A stretch of 36,755 bases of DNA from Candidatus Uhrbacteria bacterium. Lineage in GTDB: Bacteria; Patescibacteriota; Patescibacteriia; 2-12-FULL-60-25. The notes beneath the pieces are model-generated. The model was not told the DNA's origin. It saw only the letters and a program-made list of their open reading frames with translations, and ran no database searches. The position numbers and the translations under genes are program-made. The DNA is taken from assembly GCA_009691315.1 (NCBI GenBank), contig SICT01000002.1, forward strand, positions 1 to 36,755, written 5' to 3'. Below are positions 7,965 through 14,421 of the stretch, piece by piece. The number at the start of each line of letters is the position of its first letter. Position 1 is the first letter of the stretch.

Positions 7965-8816
7965 ATGAAAAGATCTTACTTTTTTGCTTCAGGCATCTGT
8001 CTTTTGATTGTTTTAGGAGGTGCTTGGTTTGTTCGCGCTTCGATTCGTGATTTGGTGTATCAGACCAGCCAGCCCGTGCTTCCGCCACCTATTGCCTATC
8101 AGGCAACAAGTACTGATGCATTCATGCGTGTGCCTACGTCGACCGGTAGGGGCGAACCTATGCGTTCGCCCTCCGACCGAGGACAGGCGATAAAACCAGG
8201 GCAGACGCATGGGTCTGCCCCTACGACAACAAAAAAATTTCCCTCGCAAGTCAACCTCGCGATTCCATTCCTGTTGCAAGCGCCAACGCACAAATGGATC
8301 CAGCCGTATGAAGATGCCTGTGAAGAAGCGTCAGCCATCATGGTTGATGCGTATTATCGGGGACGCACGGAAAAGTATGGCGAGCAAGAAGGGGACAAAG
8401 TCATTCTGGATCTTATTGCTTATGAAAACGGTTTATTCGGTAAGTATGAATCAACGAGTGCGACTGAAACGGCTCGTTTAATCGAAAATTATTTTCCCAA
8501 TCGTCGTGTCACGGTTCACGCACCAACCAGCACACAAGAGATCAAGCAATTAGTGGCACAAAATATTCCGGTTATCGTGCCCTTGTATGGCAAGGCCCTG
8601 AATAATCCGTATTTTCGTAATGGTGGGCCGATTTACCATATGCTTGTGGTGAAAGGCTATTTGCCAGACGGACGTTTCATCACCAATGATCCAGGGATTG
8701 GTCGTGGAGCTGACTATATTTATGCGGCTGATGTATTATGGGAAGCGATGCATGATTGGAATGAGGGAGATGTGTTGAATGGTAAACCGATGATTCTGAT
8801 TGTGCGTCCGAAATAA
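7965..8816 (+). CDS. Membrane-anchored C39-like cysteine peptidase with repeat-encoded linker
   Basis: 283 aa. Residues ~7-27 form one N-terminal membrane helix. Residues ~61-87 are encoded by a 79-bp palindromic element (8146-8224) and are low-complexity Gly/Arg/Pro/Thr. The remaining part is a papain-like C39_2 domain: Cys119 in EDACEEASAIMVDAYY, His225 in GPIYHMLVVKGY, and Asn241-Asp242 in FITNDPG give a plausible catalytic set. Expected outside the membrane, cleaving peptides or cell-wall-linked substrates; no substrate is evident. ATG 7965 was chosen, because the upstream TTG at 7938 would overlap the cyclophilin gene. Close spacing to both neighbours suggests one operon of exported proteins. 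Confidence 0.85.
   Translation: MKRSYFFASGICLLIVLGGAWFVRASIRDLVYQTSQPVLPPPIAYQATSTDAFMRVPTSTGRGEPMRSPSDRGQAIKPGQTHGSAPTTTKKFPSQVNLAIPFLLQAPTHKWIQPYEDACEEASAIMVDAYYRGRTEKYGEQEGDKVILDLIAYENGLFGKYESTSATETARLIENYFPNRRVTVHAPTSTQEIKQLVAQNIPVIVPLYGKALNNPYFRNGGPIYHMLVVKGYLPDGRFITNDPGIGRGADYIYAADVLWEAMHDWNEGDVLNGKPMILIVRPK
8146..8224. repeat. 79-bp double-hairpin palindromic element inside the C39 peptidase gene
   Basis: The ends are inverted repeats GTAGGGGC (8146-8153) and GCCCCTAC (8217-8224). Inside are two perfect hairpins: GGGCGAAC/GTTCGCCC (8150-8157 with 8164-8171) and GGGCAGAC/GTCTGCCC (8199-8206 with 8213-8220). The loops CTATGC and GCATGG are similar when read in opposite directions. The element is read through without a stop and encodes the linker between the membrane helix and the peptidase domain, like the Rickettsia palindromic elements that sit inside genes. 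Confidence 0.8.
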
Positions 8817-8830
8817 TAAATAGAATTATT

Positions 8831-9991
8831 ATGACAAAGAAGCATAAGCCGCCTCATTCCCGAATATTTTTGTTATTCGGTTTTGTGGTTGTGTTGGTGG
8901 GTGGACTGTTGCTGATTTGGAATGAGATAGGAGATTTACGATTGAAATCAATGCCGACACTTTCGCCGATCGCTCCCCTTAAAGATGAGCCACCCTCTGA
9001 GATCAAAAAATCAAAGCAAGCCTGTCAGTCTGCATATGGGTATTGGATTGATTGCGGAAGCCCATGTCATGGAAAAGGGAGGGACGTCGTGTGTGCTCAA
9101 GTGTGTGAGTCACAATGTTTGTGTGGAGGGTTAGCTGGTTGGCAGTGCCCAGCCGCAACCGTGTGTACAGATTGGGATCCAAGTCAGGCCGCACCAGATG
9201 CGGTTGGTGTTTGTCGGCCTCGAACAGAAATTATTTCTGTTCCAACTCCAGTTCTTTTACCCGTACCGCAGGGCATGATTTGTGATGAAACCCACTCAAT
9301 TTGCGTCGATCAGTCTTATGAAAATAAATTAATGACCAATCCCGTGGTTGTGACCGGTACGGCTCGCGCGTTTGAACAGCAATTTTCTTGGGCGATGGAA
9401 GATGGAAATGGGAAAGTCATAAAACAGGGAAATATCATGACGCATGGCCCGGATATGGCCACTGCCAATCCATTTACTTTACGAACATTTTTGACCAGCG
9501 TTCCAAAAACTACCACAGGGACACTTGTTTTATTGGAATTTTCTCCACGCGATGGCAGTCCGATTCATGTTTTGCGCATTCCCATTCGATTTCCATCTGA
9601 TACGACCACCGTAAAACTCATGGTGCCGGAAGATTGGGCGGCGTGGGTAAAAGCGGTGCAAGCAGATATTGACGCAGGAGATGTGAAGCCTCACGATCAA
9701 ACACCTGCTATTCTATTTCATTTAGAAAGTATCGTTATTCCAAAAACGATTGTGCCGGCCGAAGCAACGCTTGAAACCGTGCTTGATTGGTTGCGTAAGA
9801 AAACGGGCAAAGACCAGGAATTGGATGTGAAAAGTTTTAAGGTTAAACAGGGGATCGCTTACGTTGTCTTGGCTTGGGATCAAGATCGTTCCGCAGATCT
9901 TTTTGCTTTGACAGCCGTCTATCCCGTCATTCAGAAAACTTTAGTTCAATTTTCTAGCATTGTGAAAGTGTTGCATCAGGAAAATCTATAA
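8831..9991 (+). CDS. Membrane-anchored Cys-rich protein with Gmad2-like Ig domain and GerMN-like domain
   Basis: 386 aa, exported by one N-terminal helix (IFLLFGFVVVLVGGLLLIW, ~13-31). Residues ~58-130 are cysteine-rich, about 12 Cys, including CVCESQCLCGG-like spacing, probably a disulfide-bonded module. Residues ~158-260 match the Gmad2 immunoglobulin-like fold seen with spore germination proteins: NPVVVTGTARAFEQQFSW, then a strand ending LVLLEFSPRDGSPIHV. The last ~120 residues look like a GerMN domain: ATLETVLDWLRKKTGKDQ and GIAYVVLAWDQDRSADLF. Function unknown; an envelope or surface role is inferred from export and domain types. It starts 15 nt after the peptidase gene and ends 3 nt before the next start, so it is operonic. 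Confidence 0.65.
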   Translation: MTKKHKPPHSRIFLLFGFVVVLVGGLLLIWNEIGDLRLKSMPTLSPIAPLKDEPPSEIKKSKQACQSAYGYWIDCGSPCHGKGRDVVCAQVCESQCLCGGLAGWQCPAATVCTDWDPSQAAPDAVGVCRPRTEIISVPTPVLLPVPQGMICDETHSICVDQSYENKLMTNPVVVTGTARAFEQQFSWAMEDGNGKVIKQGNIMTHGPDMATANPFTLRTFLTSVPKTTTGTLVLLEFSPRDGSPIHVLRIPIRFPSDTTTVKLMVPEDWAAWVKAVQADIDAGDVKPHDQTPAILFHLESIVIPKTIVPAEATLETVLDWLRKKTGKDQELDVKSFKVKQGIAYVVLAWDQDRSADLFALTAVYPVIQKTLVQFSSIVKVLHQENL

Positions 9992-9993
9992 GT

Positions 9994-10422
9994 ATGATTT
10001 TGATTGCCGGATATGCAGGGCTTGCCGCAGGAGTCATTCTGCTTTTCTTAGCGCATGTGGCTCCGCGTTTTGGTGCCGGAAATTTTATTCGTGAGATAGA
10101 TCAGCCAACCGCATTTGGTCGTAAGATTTCACACCGCGAAGCGCATTTGATTGGCATTTTGATTCATCTCCTCGTATCATTATTTGCCGGTCTTGTCTTT
10201 GCCTGGCTGGTCGATCAGAGGTTGGTGAGCGGATTCCATTTTCTGCCCGTGCTTGGCTGGTCTGTCATTCTGACGTTCGTTTTTGGTTTGATCATCATGC
10301 CGCTGGAAGGGCATGGGATATTTGGTGTGAAGCACGACGCCTGGTTTCCCGTTGATCTTTTTCTCACCAGCATTTTGTGGGGGCTGATCTTTTTTGCCTT
10401 GATGAGAGTGTGGGGAGTGTAA
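9994..10422 (+). CDS. Small integral membrane protein, four predicted helices
   Basis: 142 aa, very hydrophobic. Predicted helices: ~2-22 (ILIAGYAGLAAGVILLFLAH), ~50-72 (HLIGILIHLLVSLFAGLVFA), ~83-103 (FLPVLGWSVILTFVFGLIIM) and ~118-140 (FPVDLFLTSILWGLIFFALM). A polar loop FIREIDQPTAFGRKISHREA follows helix 1. No family recognised. It directly follows the Gmad2/GerMN-like gene (2 nt apart) and ends the 7232-10422 run. A tRNA promoter begins 15 nt after its stop. Confidence 0.75.
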   Translation: MILIAGYAGLAAGVILLFLAHVAPRFGAGNFIREIDQPTAFGRKISHREAHLIGILIHLLVSLFAGLVFAWLVDQRLVSGFHFLPVLGWSVILTFVFGLIIMPLEGHGIFGVKHDAWFPVDLFLTSILWGLIFFALMRVWGV

Positions 10423-10436
10423 AATCTGATCAAGGC

Positions 10437-10465
10437 TTGATACAAGAAGATCATTCATATATGAT
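10437..10465 (+). promoter_or_regulatory. Promoter of tRNA-Gly
   Basis: -35 TTGATA (10437-10442), 17-bp spacer, -10 TATGAT (10460-10465). It lies 10 nt upstream of the tRNA 5' end, consistent with a start close to the mature tRNA. Confidence 0.75.
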
Positions 10466-10475
10466 CCTGACGTTT

Positions 10476-10550
10476 GCGGGTATCGTATAGTGGCTATTAT
10501 GCTAGCCTTCCAAGCTGGAGAGGCGGGTTCAATTCCCGCTACCCGCTCCA
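10476..10550 (+). tRNA. tRNA-Gly(TCC)
   Basis: 75 nt with encoded CCA. Acceptor GCGGGTA pairs with TACCCGC; anticodon stem CTAGC/GCTGG encloses loop CTTCCAA, giving anticodon TCC; T-stem GCGGG/CCCGC encloses TTCAATT. A promoter lies just upstream and a terminator directly after the CCA, so it is a single-tRNA transcription unit. Confidence 0.95.
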
Positions 10551-10591
10551 AAAAGAAAAACGCCTCGAATTGTTTAGGCGTTTTTCTTTTT
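10551..10591. terminator. Intrinsic terminator after tRNA-Gly (symmetrical, could work both ways)
   Basis: AAAAGAAAAACGCCT (from 10551) pairs with AGGCGTTTTTCTTTT (from 10576), giving a long hairpin whose GC core is CGCCT/AGGCG, with A-rich and T-rich flanks. It begins immediately after the tRNA CCA end. Confidence 0.85.
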
Positions 10592-10592
10592 G

Positions 10593-10627
10593 GAGCGAGG
10601 CTCGCCCCTTGCAGGGGCGGCCCGCTC
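10593..10627. repeat. GC-rich hairpin between terminator and GIY-YIG gene
   Basis: Core arms CGCCCC (10603-10608) and GGGGCG (10614-10619) with outer arms GAGCG (10593-10597) and CGCTC (10623-10627). It has the same CGCCCC/GGGGCG flavour as the element inside the peptidase gene at 8146-8224. Probably another small dispersed palindrome; no regulatory role is visible. Confidence 0.4.
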
Positions 10628-10661
10628 TACAAAAAAAGTTACCGAAGGTATCATAGGTATC

Positions 10662-10910
10662 ATGTTCTTCACCTATATTCTTTTGAGTCTGAAAGACAAC
10701 CGAACCTATGTGGGATACACTAATGACTTAGAAGAAAGACTCGCTCGTCACAACTCCGGTCAAGTCACGGCAACGCAAAATCGTCGACCGTTAAAAGTTT
10801 TCTTTCATGAAGAGTGGCCAACGATGGAAGAAGCGAAAAAACGAGAGCTGTATTGGAAGAGCGGGGCGGGAAGAAGAAAGTTGAAAAAGATGTTTGAGGA
10901 AAAAATTTAG
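10662..10910 (+). CDS. GIY-YIG nuclease domain protein (UPF0213/YhbQ-like)
   Basis: 82 aa, the usual length for single-domain GIY-YIG proteins of the UPF0213 group. Visible: FTYILLSLKDNRTYVGYTND (the GIY...YIG strands as TYILL and TYVGY), then LEERLARHNSGQVTATQNRR with the conserved Arg of the family, then KVFFHEEWPTMEEAKKRELY with the catalytic Glu region. Predicted DNA endonuclease fold; the cellular role of this subgroup is not settled. ATG 10662 was chosen because the upstream frame translates the palindrome and terminator. It stands alone between a tRNA unit and a nucleotidyltransferase gene. Confidence 0.85.
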   Translation: MFFTYILLSLKDNRTYVGYTNDLEERLARHNSGQVTATQNRRPLKVFFHEEWPTMEEAKKRELYWKSGAGRRKLKKMFEEKI

Positions 10911-10980
10911 GGCCTCGTAGAGCTTTCAAGTCTGGGGTACTATCTTTAAAGGCATCTGAAATACAAACACAATTTCTGTT

Positions 10981-11484
10981 ATGAACAAGCAAGCACCTCG
11001 CGAAGCATTACAATGGATCACTGATATCCTCCTTCAACACAAGATCCCTTTTCAGATCACGGGCGGATTGGCTGGTATCGTGTATGGTTCGGGTCGTTCG
11101 TTGAACGATATTGATATCGATGTACCAGAAGATCGAATGCAAGAGATTGTTTCTGACGTGAAAAAGTACATTGAATTTGGCCCAGAAAGGTACAAGGATG
11201 AAAATTGGGATCTCATGGTTCTCACGCTGAATTACAAGGGTCAGAGTATCGACCTCGGAGGAACAGATACGACAAAGACTTTTGATAAAAATCATAAACA
11301 ATGGTTTCTCGCTCCATGCAATTTATCTTCCGCACAAATTCATGATGTTCTCGGCACACCTCTTCCTGTTGTACATCCAAAGGATTACATCATCTACAAA
11401 AGGAGTCTCAATAGGACTATACATGGGGAAGCTATTGATCAAATTGATGCTGTTGCTGCAGAAAACTTTCTACGATCCCAATAG
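10981..11484 (+). CDS. Nucleotidyltransferase-fold protein
   Basis: 167 aa. The motif FQITGGLAGIVYGSGRSLND followed by IDIDV fits the nucleotidyltransferase signature G-[GS]-x-x-A...R-x-x-x-D-[IL]-D, with the two aspartates of IDID as likely metal ligands. A later EHPKDYI-like stretch (VVHPKDYIIYKRSLNRTIHG) resembles the C-terminal Lys/Asp region of AbiEii or aminoglycoside-adenylyltransferase-like proteins. Substrate unknown: it could modify a tRNA, a protein or a small molecule. No cognate antitoxin-like ORF is adjacent. A terminator follows at 11580. A second protein of the same general type lies at 33363-33935. Confidence 0.7.
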   Translation: MNKQAPREALQWITDILLQHKIPFQITGGLAGIVYGSGRSLNDIDIDVPEDRMQEIVSDVKKYIEFGPERYKDENWDLMVLTLNYKGQSIDLGGTDTTKTFDKNHKQWFLAPCNLSSAQIHDVLGTPLPVVHPKDYIIYKRSLNRTIHGEAIDQIDAVAAENFLRSQ

Positions 11485-11579
11485 TTTCCTGTCTAGATTT
11501 TAGAATGGTAAATAGAGAGGATTGCTCTCCTTCAAGAAAAAGGTTCGAAATTCGTCCCGGGTGGTGCTCCATAAAAAAG

Positions 11580-11604
11580 CTCTCATTGTTATGAGGGTTT
11601 TTTT
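11580..11604 (+). terminator. Intrinsic terminator
   Basis: Hairpin CTCTCAT (11580-11586), loop TGTT, ATGAGGG (11591-11597), followed by seven T. It ends the transcript of the nucleotidyltransferase gene, about 95 nt after its stop. Confidence 0.8.
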
Positions 11605-11702
11605 ATGGAATGAGACTCCGATCAAGTCTCTTGACGTTTATCTTGTCGTTTTTCGCCATTTCCTTTAATTTGAATAGTGGACTATTCGTTCAGGAGGCGC
11701 CC

Positions 11703-12050
11703 ATGTCGTTGCCCACCCCGATCGTGTTCAGCCCAGGTTTCAGTTTGCGCTTTCACGCGCTCGCCAACTTGGTCATCGTGAGCCTGGTCATTCTCGGCCA
11801 GTTCATCACATTCACGCCGCATGTGATCATCTCGCCGCCGCCGTCCAATCAGGCTCGGCTCTGTATGCCGCCGTATGCCACGGGGATCGTGCAGATTTCA
11901 AGTGAGCCGCTGGTGTTCACCCTATGCGAGTCGGTCTGTCCCACCACCTGTGTGCGGACGATCGCCCGATATTCGTCTGGTACCAGTACGGGTTCAGGTT
12001 CGGCTGCAGCACTCTGGTTCTGGCCATCCGTTCGCCCAGGGAACGCTTAA
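11703..12050 (+). CDS. Orphan GC-rich small protein with hydrophobic segment; 3' part overlaps another coding-like frame
   Basis: 115 aa if read to its own stop. Start ATG 11703 is preceded by a strong Shine-Dalgarno, CAGGAGG, 7 nt away. Codons up to about 11950 have a strong bias to G/C in third positions. Residues ~18-40 (LANLVIVSLVILGQFITF) form a plausible membrane helix or signal anchor, followed by a Pro-rich stretch and several Cys. After about 11950 the coding signal moves to the frame of 11924-12145, and this frame becomes Ser/Gly/Thr-rich. Either two genes overlap or a frameshift joins them. No family recognised. Confidence 0.5.
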   Translation: MSLPTPIVFSPGFSLRFHALANLVIVSLVILGQFITFTPHVIISPPPSNQARLCMPPYATGIVQISSEPLVFTLCESVCPTTCVRTIARYSSGTSTGSGSAAALWFWPSVRPGNA

Positions 12051-12145
12051 TGGAAGCGATCATCGATGGCCGCTCGCTTCAGATCGAGGACTGGTGGGAT
12101 GATCCCGCCATCCTGCCTGAAGGTCCACACATCTGTCTGCACTGA
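11924..12145 (+). CDS. Overlapping or frameshifted continuation of the orphan gene at 11703
   Basis: 73 aa from ATG 11924; the frame is open from about 11906. Codons such as GTC TGG TAC CAG TAC and CTG GCC ATC CGT show the same GC3-rich bias as the start of the upstream frame, so this is probably translated. The product includes VWYQYGFRFGCSTLVLAIRS and IEDWWDDPAILPEG. Moving from the 11703 frame to this one needs a -1 shift between about 11906 and 11950. No Shine-Dalgarno is evident before ATG 11924, which favours a frameshift or translational coupling over an independent gene. Weakly similar in pattern to the protein at 12881. Confidence 0.45.
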   Translation: MRVGLSHHLCADDRPIFVWYQYGFRFGCSTLVLAIRSPRERLMEAIIDGRSLQIEDWWDDPAILPEGPHICLH

Positions 12146-12177
12146 TTCTCCTCGTTGTTCTTTTCTCTCGCCCTCGA

Positions 12178-12222
12178 CCTTCGCCATTCGCCAACCGGCG
12201 AAGGCGGATCGGGGATTTTTTT
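12178..12222 (+). terminator. Intrinsic terminator of the orphan gene
   Basis: Arms CCTTCGCC (12178-12185) and GGCGAAGG (12197-12204), then CGGATCGGGG and a run of T ending at 12222. The T-run is 11 nt from the hairpin, which is longer than usual. Confidence 0.5.
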
Positions 12223-12551
12223 TATCTATTATCTCCGCTTCCAGAAAGTTTCCCTCGCTCCATTCTGGAAAATAATTTTTCTAAATTCACGTTGGCAATT
12301 TCATCAAGCGATAATCCAAGTTCAGTTGCAATTTGCGCCACATACCACAACACATCTCCCAATTCTTTTTTAATTTCCATTTTCTTTTCTTCTGTCACCA
12401 CTCCATGATCATCGCGCAAAGTCTTTTTAATTTTATCAGCCACCTCGCCAGCTTCACCGGCTAGACCTAAAACTGGGTACACGAAATTTTTTCCAAGGTC
12501 TGGATAGATTGCTGTTTTACGGGACTGAGACTGATAATCATTGAATGTCAT
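12222..12551 (-). CDS. MazG-like nucleotide pyrophosphohydrolase
   Basis: 109 aa, a typical length for single-domain MazG-like all-alpha NTP pyrophosphatases, which hydrolyse NTPs or dNTPs to NMP and PPi and clear non-canonical nucleotides. Visible metal-binding motifs: GLAGEAGEVADKIKKTLRD (E-x-x-E) and IKKELGDVLWYVAQIATELG (E-x-x-D), the two halves of the four-helix active site. Start ATG 12551. Its 3' end abuts the terminator of the convergent orphan gene. It stands alone on the minus strand; no promoter consensus was clear upstream, where the 100 nt to tRNA-Pro contain short CATGA/ATCAT direct repeats. Confidence 0.9.
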   Translation of the reverse strand: MTFNDYQSQSRKTAIYPDLGKNFVYPVLGLAGEAGEVADKIKKTLRDDHGVVTEEKKMEIKKELGDVLWYVAQIATELGLSLDEIANVNLEKLFSRMERGKLSGSGDNR

Positions 12552-12615
12552 AGTTCATGAATCATGAAACATGGATCATAAAACGTCAAACAAAAAAGAG
12601 AAAACAGGGTAGGCC

Positions 12616-12644
12616 TTGGCATCCCAATCGTTTTCCATTAGGAT
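12616..12644 (+). promoter_or_regulatory. Promoter of tRNA-Pro
   Basis: -35 TTGGCA (12616-12621), 17-bp spacer, -10 TAGGAT (12639-12644), 10 nt before the tRNA. The geometry is identical to the tRNA-Gly promoter. Confidence 0.75.
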
Positions 12645-12654
12645 GTGGGGACTT

Positions 12655-12731
12655 CGGGGTGTAGCTCAGTTGGCTAGAGCATCTGCTTTGGGAGCAGAGG
12701 GTCGCAGGTTCGAGCCCTGTCACCCCGACCA
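12655..12731 (+). tRNA. tRNA-Pro(TGG)
   Basis: 77 nt with encoded CCA. Acceptor CGGGGTG pairs with CACCCCG; anticodon stem TCTGC/GCAGA encloses TTTGGGA, giving TGG; the T-loop is TTCGAGC. Single-gene unit with its own promoter and a likely terminator. Confidence 0.96.
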
Positions 12732-12734
12732 CGT

Positions 12735-12764
12735 AAAAACCACGCTTTTATAGCGGGGTTTTTT
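12735..12764 (+). terminator. Probable terminator after tRNA-Pro
   Basis: AAAACC-A-CGCT pairs with AGCG-G-GGTTTT around the loop TTTTAT, followed by more T. It starts 4 nt after the CCA. Confidence 0.65.
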
Positions 12765-12802
12765 GTTGTGGTCCACGTGGCAGGCCGCGTTTTATTTTAG
12801 GC

Positions 12803-12831
12803 TTGATGGAACGGGTTATCTGTGATATACA
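12803..12831 (+). promoter_or_regulatory. Promoter of orphan gene 12881
   Basis: -35 TTGATG (12803-12808), 17-bp spacer, -10 TATACA (12826-12831). Transcription would begin near 12838, which rules out an upstream start codon at 12803 for the gene. Confidence 0.65.
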
Positions 12832-12880
12832 GGGAAGGCTGTTTTTTTCTTCCCCTCGTTGTTCTCAGGAGAGATCACGA

Positions 12881-13153
12881 ATGCCTCTGCTCGATCTGCA
12901 TCCGGAAAAAGCTTCTTCCCCGTGTCATCAGGTCGCTTTGATCATGAAGATGGTCGGTGACGTGATGGTCTACTATTGTGCCCGTGTGACCTGTCAAACA
13001 GCGGTCGCACGAATCAGTCCCGACACTCATCGCGGTGAGTGGCTCGATGGGAATGATCCGGGGACCATGAGCCCGCTACGTCGCATGGTTCAGGAGGGGC
13101 CCGTTCCCAAGGCGAAGGCGGCATCCTCTCGCACCGTCTCCGCTCGCCGCTAA
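12881..13153 (+). CDS. Orphan small GC-rich protein
   Basis: 90 aa. ATG 12881 has Shine-Dalgarno CAGGAGAG 8 nt upstream; the longer frame starting at 12803 begins inside the promoter and is rejected. The product starts MPLLDLHPEKASSPCHQVAL, has a central segment VMVYYCARVTCQTAVARISP with two Cys, and ends in a basic Ala/Arg/Ser tail. No family recognised and no membrane segment. It forms a complete cassette with its own promoter (12803) and terminator (13179). GC-rich third positions and the leader resemble the orphan genes at 11703 and 25105. Function unknown. Confidence 0.65.
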   Translation: MPLLDLHPEKASSPCHQVALIMKMVGDVMVYYCARVTCQTAVARISPDTHRGEWLDGNDPGTMSPLRRMVQEGPVPKAKAASSRTVSARR

Positions 13154-13178
13154 CGCTTCGTACCGCACTTCTTCCTTC

Positions 13179-13203
13179 ACGCTTCTTCTGAGGCGTTTTT
13201 TTA
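13179..13203 (+). terminator. Intrinsic terminator of orphan gene 12881
   Basis: Hairpin CGCTTC / GAGGCG with loop TTCT, one G-T pair, followed directly by seven to eight T. Confidence 0.8.
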
Positions 13204-13210
13204 TTCCGAA

Positions 13211-13248
13211 ATAACTCCCTCCAACTCCCTCTTTCCAAAAGAGGGAGT
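13211..13248. repeat. Dispersed palindromic repeat, TAACTCCCTC / CTCCCTCTT...AAGAGGGAG type (copy 2)
   Basis: ATAACTCCCTC followed by perfect arms ACTCCCTCTT (13224-13233) and AAGAGGGAGT (13239-13248). Same organisation as 6125-6160. It lies between an orphan gene terminator and the glycosyltransferase start. Confidence 0.7.
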
Positions 13249-13272
13249 GTCAGAGTACGATTCTATCTAAAT

Positions 13273-14421
13273 ATGCGCATTGCCATTGACGCTCGAATGA
13301 TGGGGCCGCTGAATACGCGGGGGATTGGGCGTTATGTAGAAGAGTTGGTGCGAGCCATGTTGATTGAAGGGCCGCAGAATCAATTTGTTCTGCTCGCGCG
13401 TGATCCAAGTACGTCTCCATTTTTAAATCATCCAAACGTTGAACATATCAAAGCGGATATTCAGTGGTACACGTTTCAAGAGCAGATCAAGATGCCTGCC
13501 CTTCTCCGTCAGGCGCGAGCGGATGTCGTTCACATTCCGCATTGGAATGTTCCGTTTTTGTATCGTGAGCCATTTTTGGTCACGATCCATGATTTACTAT
13601 TGCGCCGCCAACCATTCAGCGCAAAAATTTCTACACGTCATCCGTTTCTCGCATGGTTAAAATTTTATGCGTATCGTGGCTTGCTTCGCGATGTGGTGTC
13701 TCGCGCGAAGTTGATCCTCGTGCCCACGCAATTTGTGCGAGATGAGGTGCGTGAGTTTTATTCTGTTTCTGATGATCAACTCATGGTAACGGGTGAAGGG
13801 TTGTCTGATTTTCCGCCAGCCGATGCTTCAGGCATTCCGTCAGGAAAATTTTTGTTTTATTTGGGCAGTGCCTATCCGCATAAACGGCTTGATCTTTTGT
13901 TAGATAGTTGGACGGTACTGTCAAAATCACACCAAGATCTTCAGCTTGTGCTGGCCGGAGAAAAAGATGTGTTTATGCAGAGACACATGACGCGCGTTGA
14001 ACAGGAAAGACTTCCCCGCGTATTTTTTCCTGGCCGGCTCCCTGATAGTGAGTTACGTGGATTCTTGGAGCACGCCTCATTATTCGTTTTTCCTTCCTCG
14101 CATGAGGGCTTTGGTCTGCCACCGCTTGAGGCGTTATCATGCAATTGTCCTGTCGTTTCGAGTGATGCTCCATGTTTGCGAGAAGTTTTGCCGAAAGAAG
14201 CCGTTTTTTTCTTCCGGAATGGGGATCGAGATGATATGATACGAGCGATCGAGACGGTACTCGGTGATTTGCCGGCCGCGCGTGCTGGAGCACAAAGGGC
14301 GAGTCAGAAGGTGCGCGAGCAATGGACCTGGCAGACGGTCGCGCGCAAAACGCTTTCAGCCTACGATCAATTTTTTCATGCCAAGAAAAATGGGTTCCGT
14401 GAAAATAAAAACCGTCCGTAA
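13273..14421 (+). CDS. Family 4 (GT-B) glycosyltransferase
   Basis: 382 aa, full length for a GT4 retaining glycosyltransferase that moves a sugar from a nucleotide-sugar donor to a glycan or lipid acceptor at the cytoplasmic face. N-terminal acceptor half: MRIAIDARMMGPLNTRGIGR, a classic start of this group, and DVVHIPHWNVPF. C-terminal donor half: FLFYLGSAYPHKRLDLLLDS, and the EX7E motif in SSHEGFGLPPLEALSCNCPV followed by SSDAPCLREVLP. It is the first gene of the envelope block; the DUF4012 gene starts inside its last 44 nt, so translation is probably coupled. A TATCTAAAT -10-like stretch sits just upstream. Acceptor unknown. Confidence 0.93.
   Translation: MRIAIDARMMGPLNTRGIGRYVEELVRAMLIEGPQNQFVLLARDPSTSPFLNHPNVEHIKADIQWYTFQEQIKMPALLRQARADVVHIPHWNVPFLYREPFLVTIHDLLLRRQPFSAKISTRHPFLAWLKFYAYRGLLRDVVSRAKLILVPTQFVRDEVREFYSVSDDQLMVTGEGLSDFPPADASGIPSGKFLFYLGSAYPHKRLDLLLDSWTVLSKSHQDLQLVLAGEKDVFMQRHMTRVEQERLPRVFFPGRLPDSELRGFLEHASLFVFPSSHEGFGLPPLEALSCNCPVVSSDAPCLREVLPKEAVFFFRNGDRDDMIRAIETVLGDLPAARAGAQRASQKVREQWTWQTVARKTLSAYDQFFHAKKNGFRENKNRP

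Noticed and set aside
10474-10656. 60- and 77-residue ORFs running through tRNA-Gly and its terminator.
   Set aside because: They translate the tRNA, hairpin and repeat; the real gene starts at 10662.
11540-11572. Sequence reading GGTTCGAAATTCGTC and ending GTGCTCCA looked like the 3' half of a tRNA or tmRNA.
   Set aside because: No matching acceptor strand (GCACCAC or GAGCACC type) or anticodon arm upstream, and the putative T-stem does not pair.
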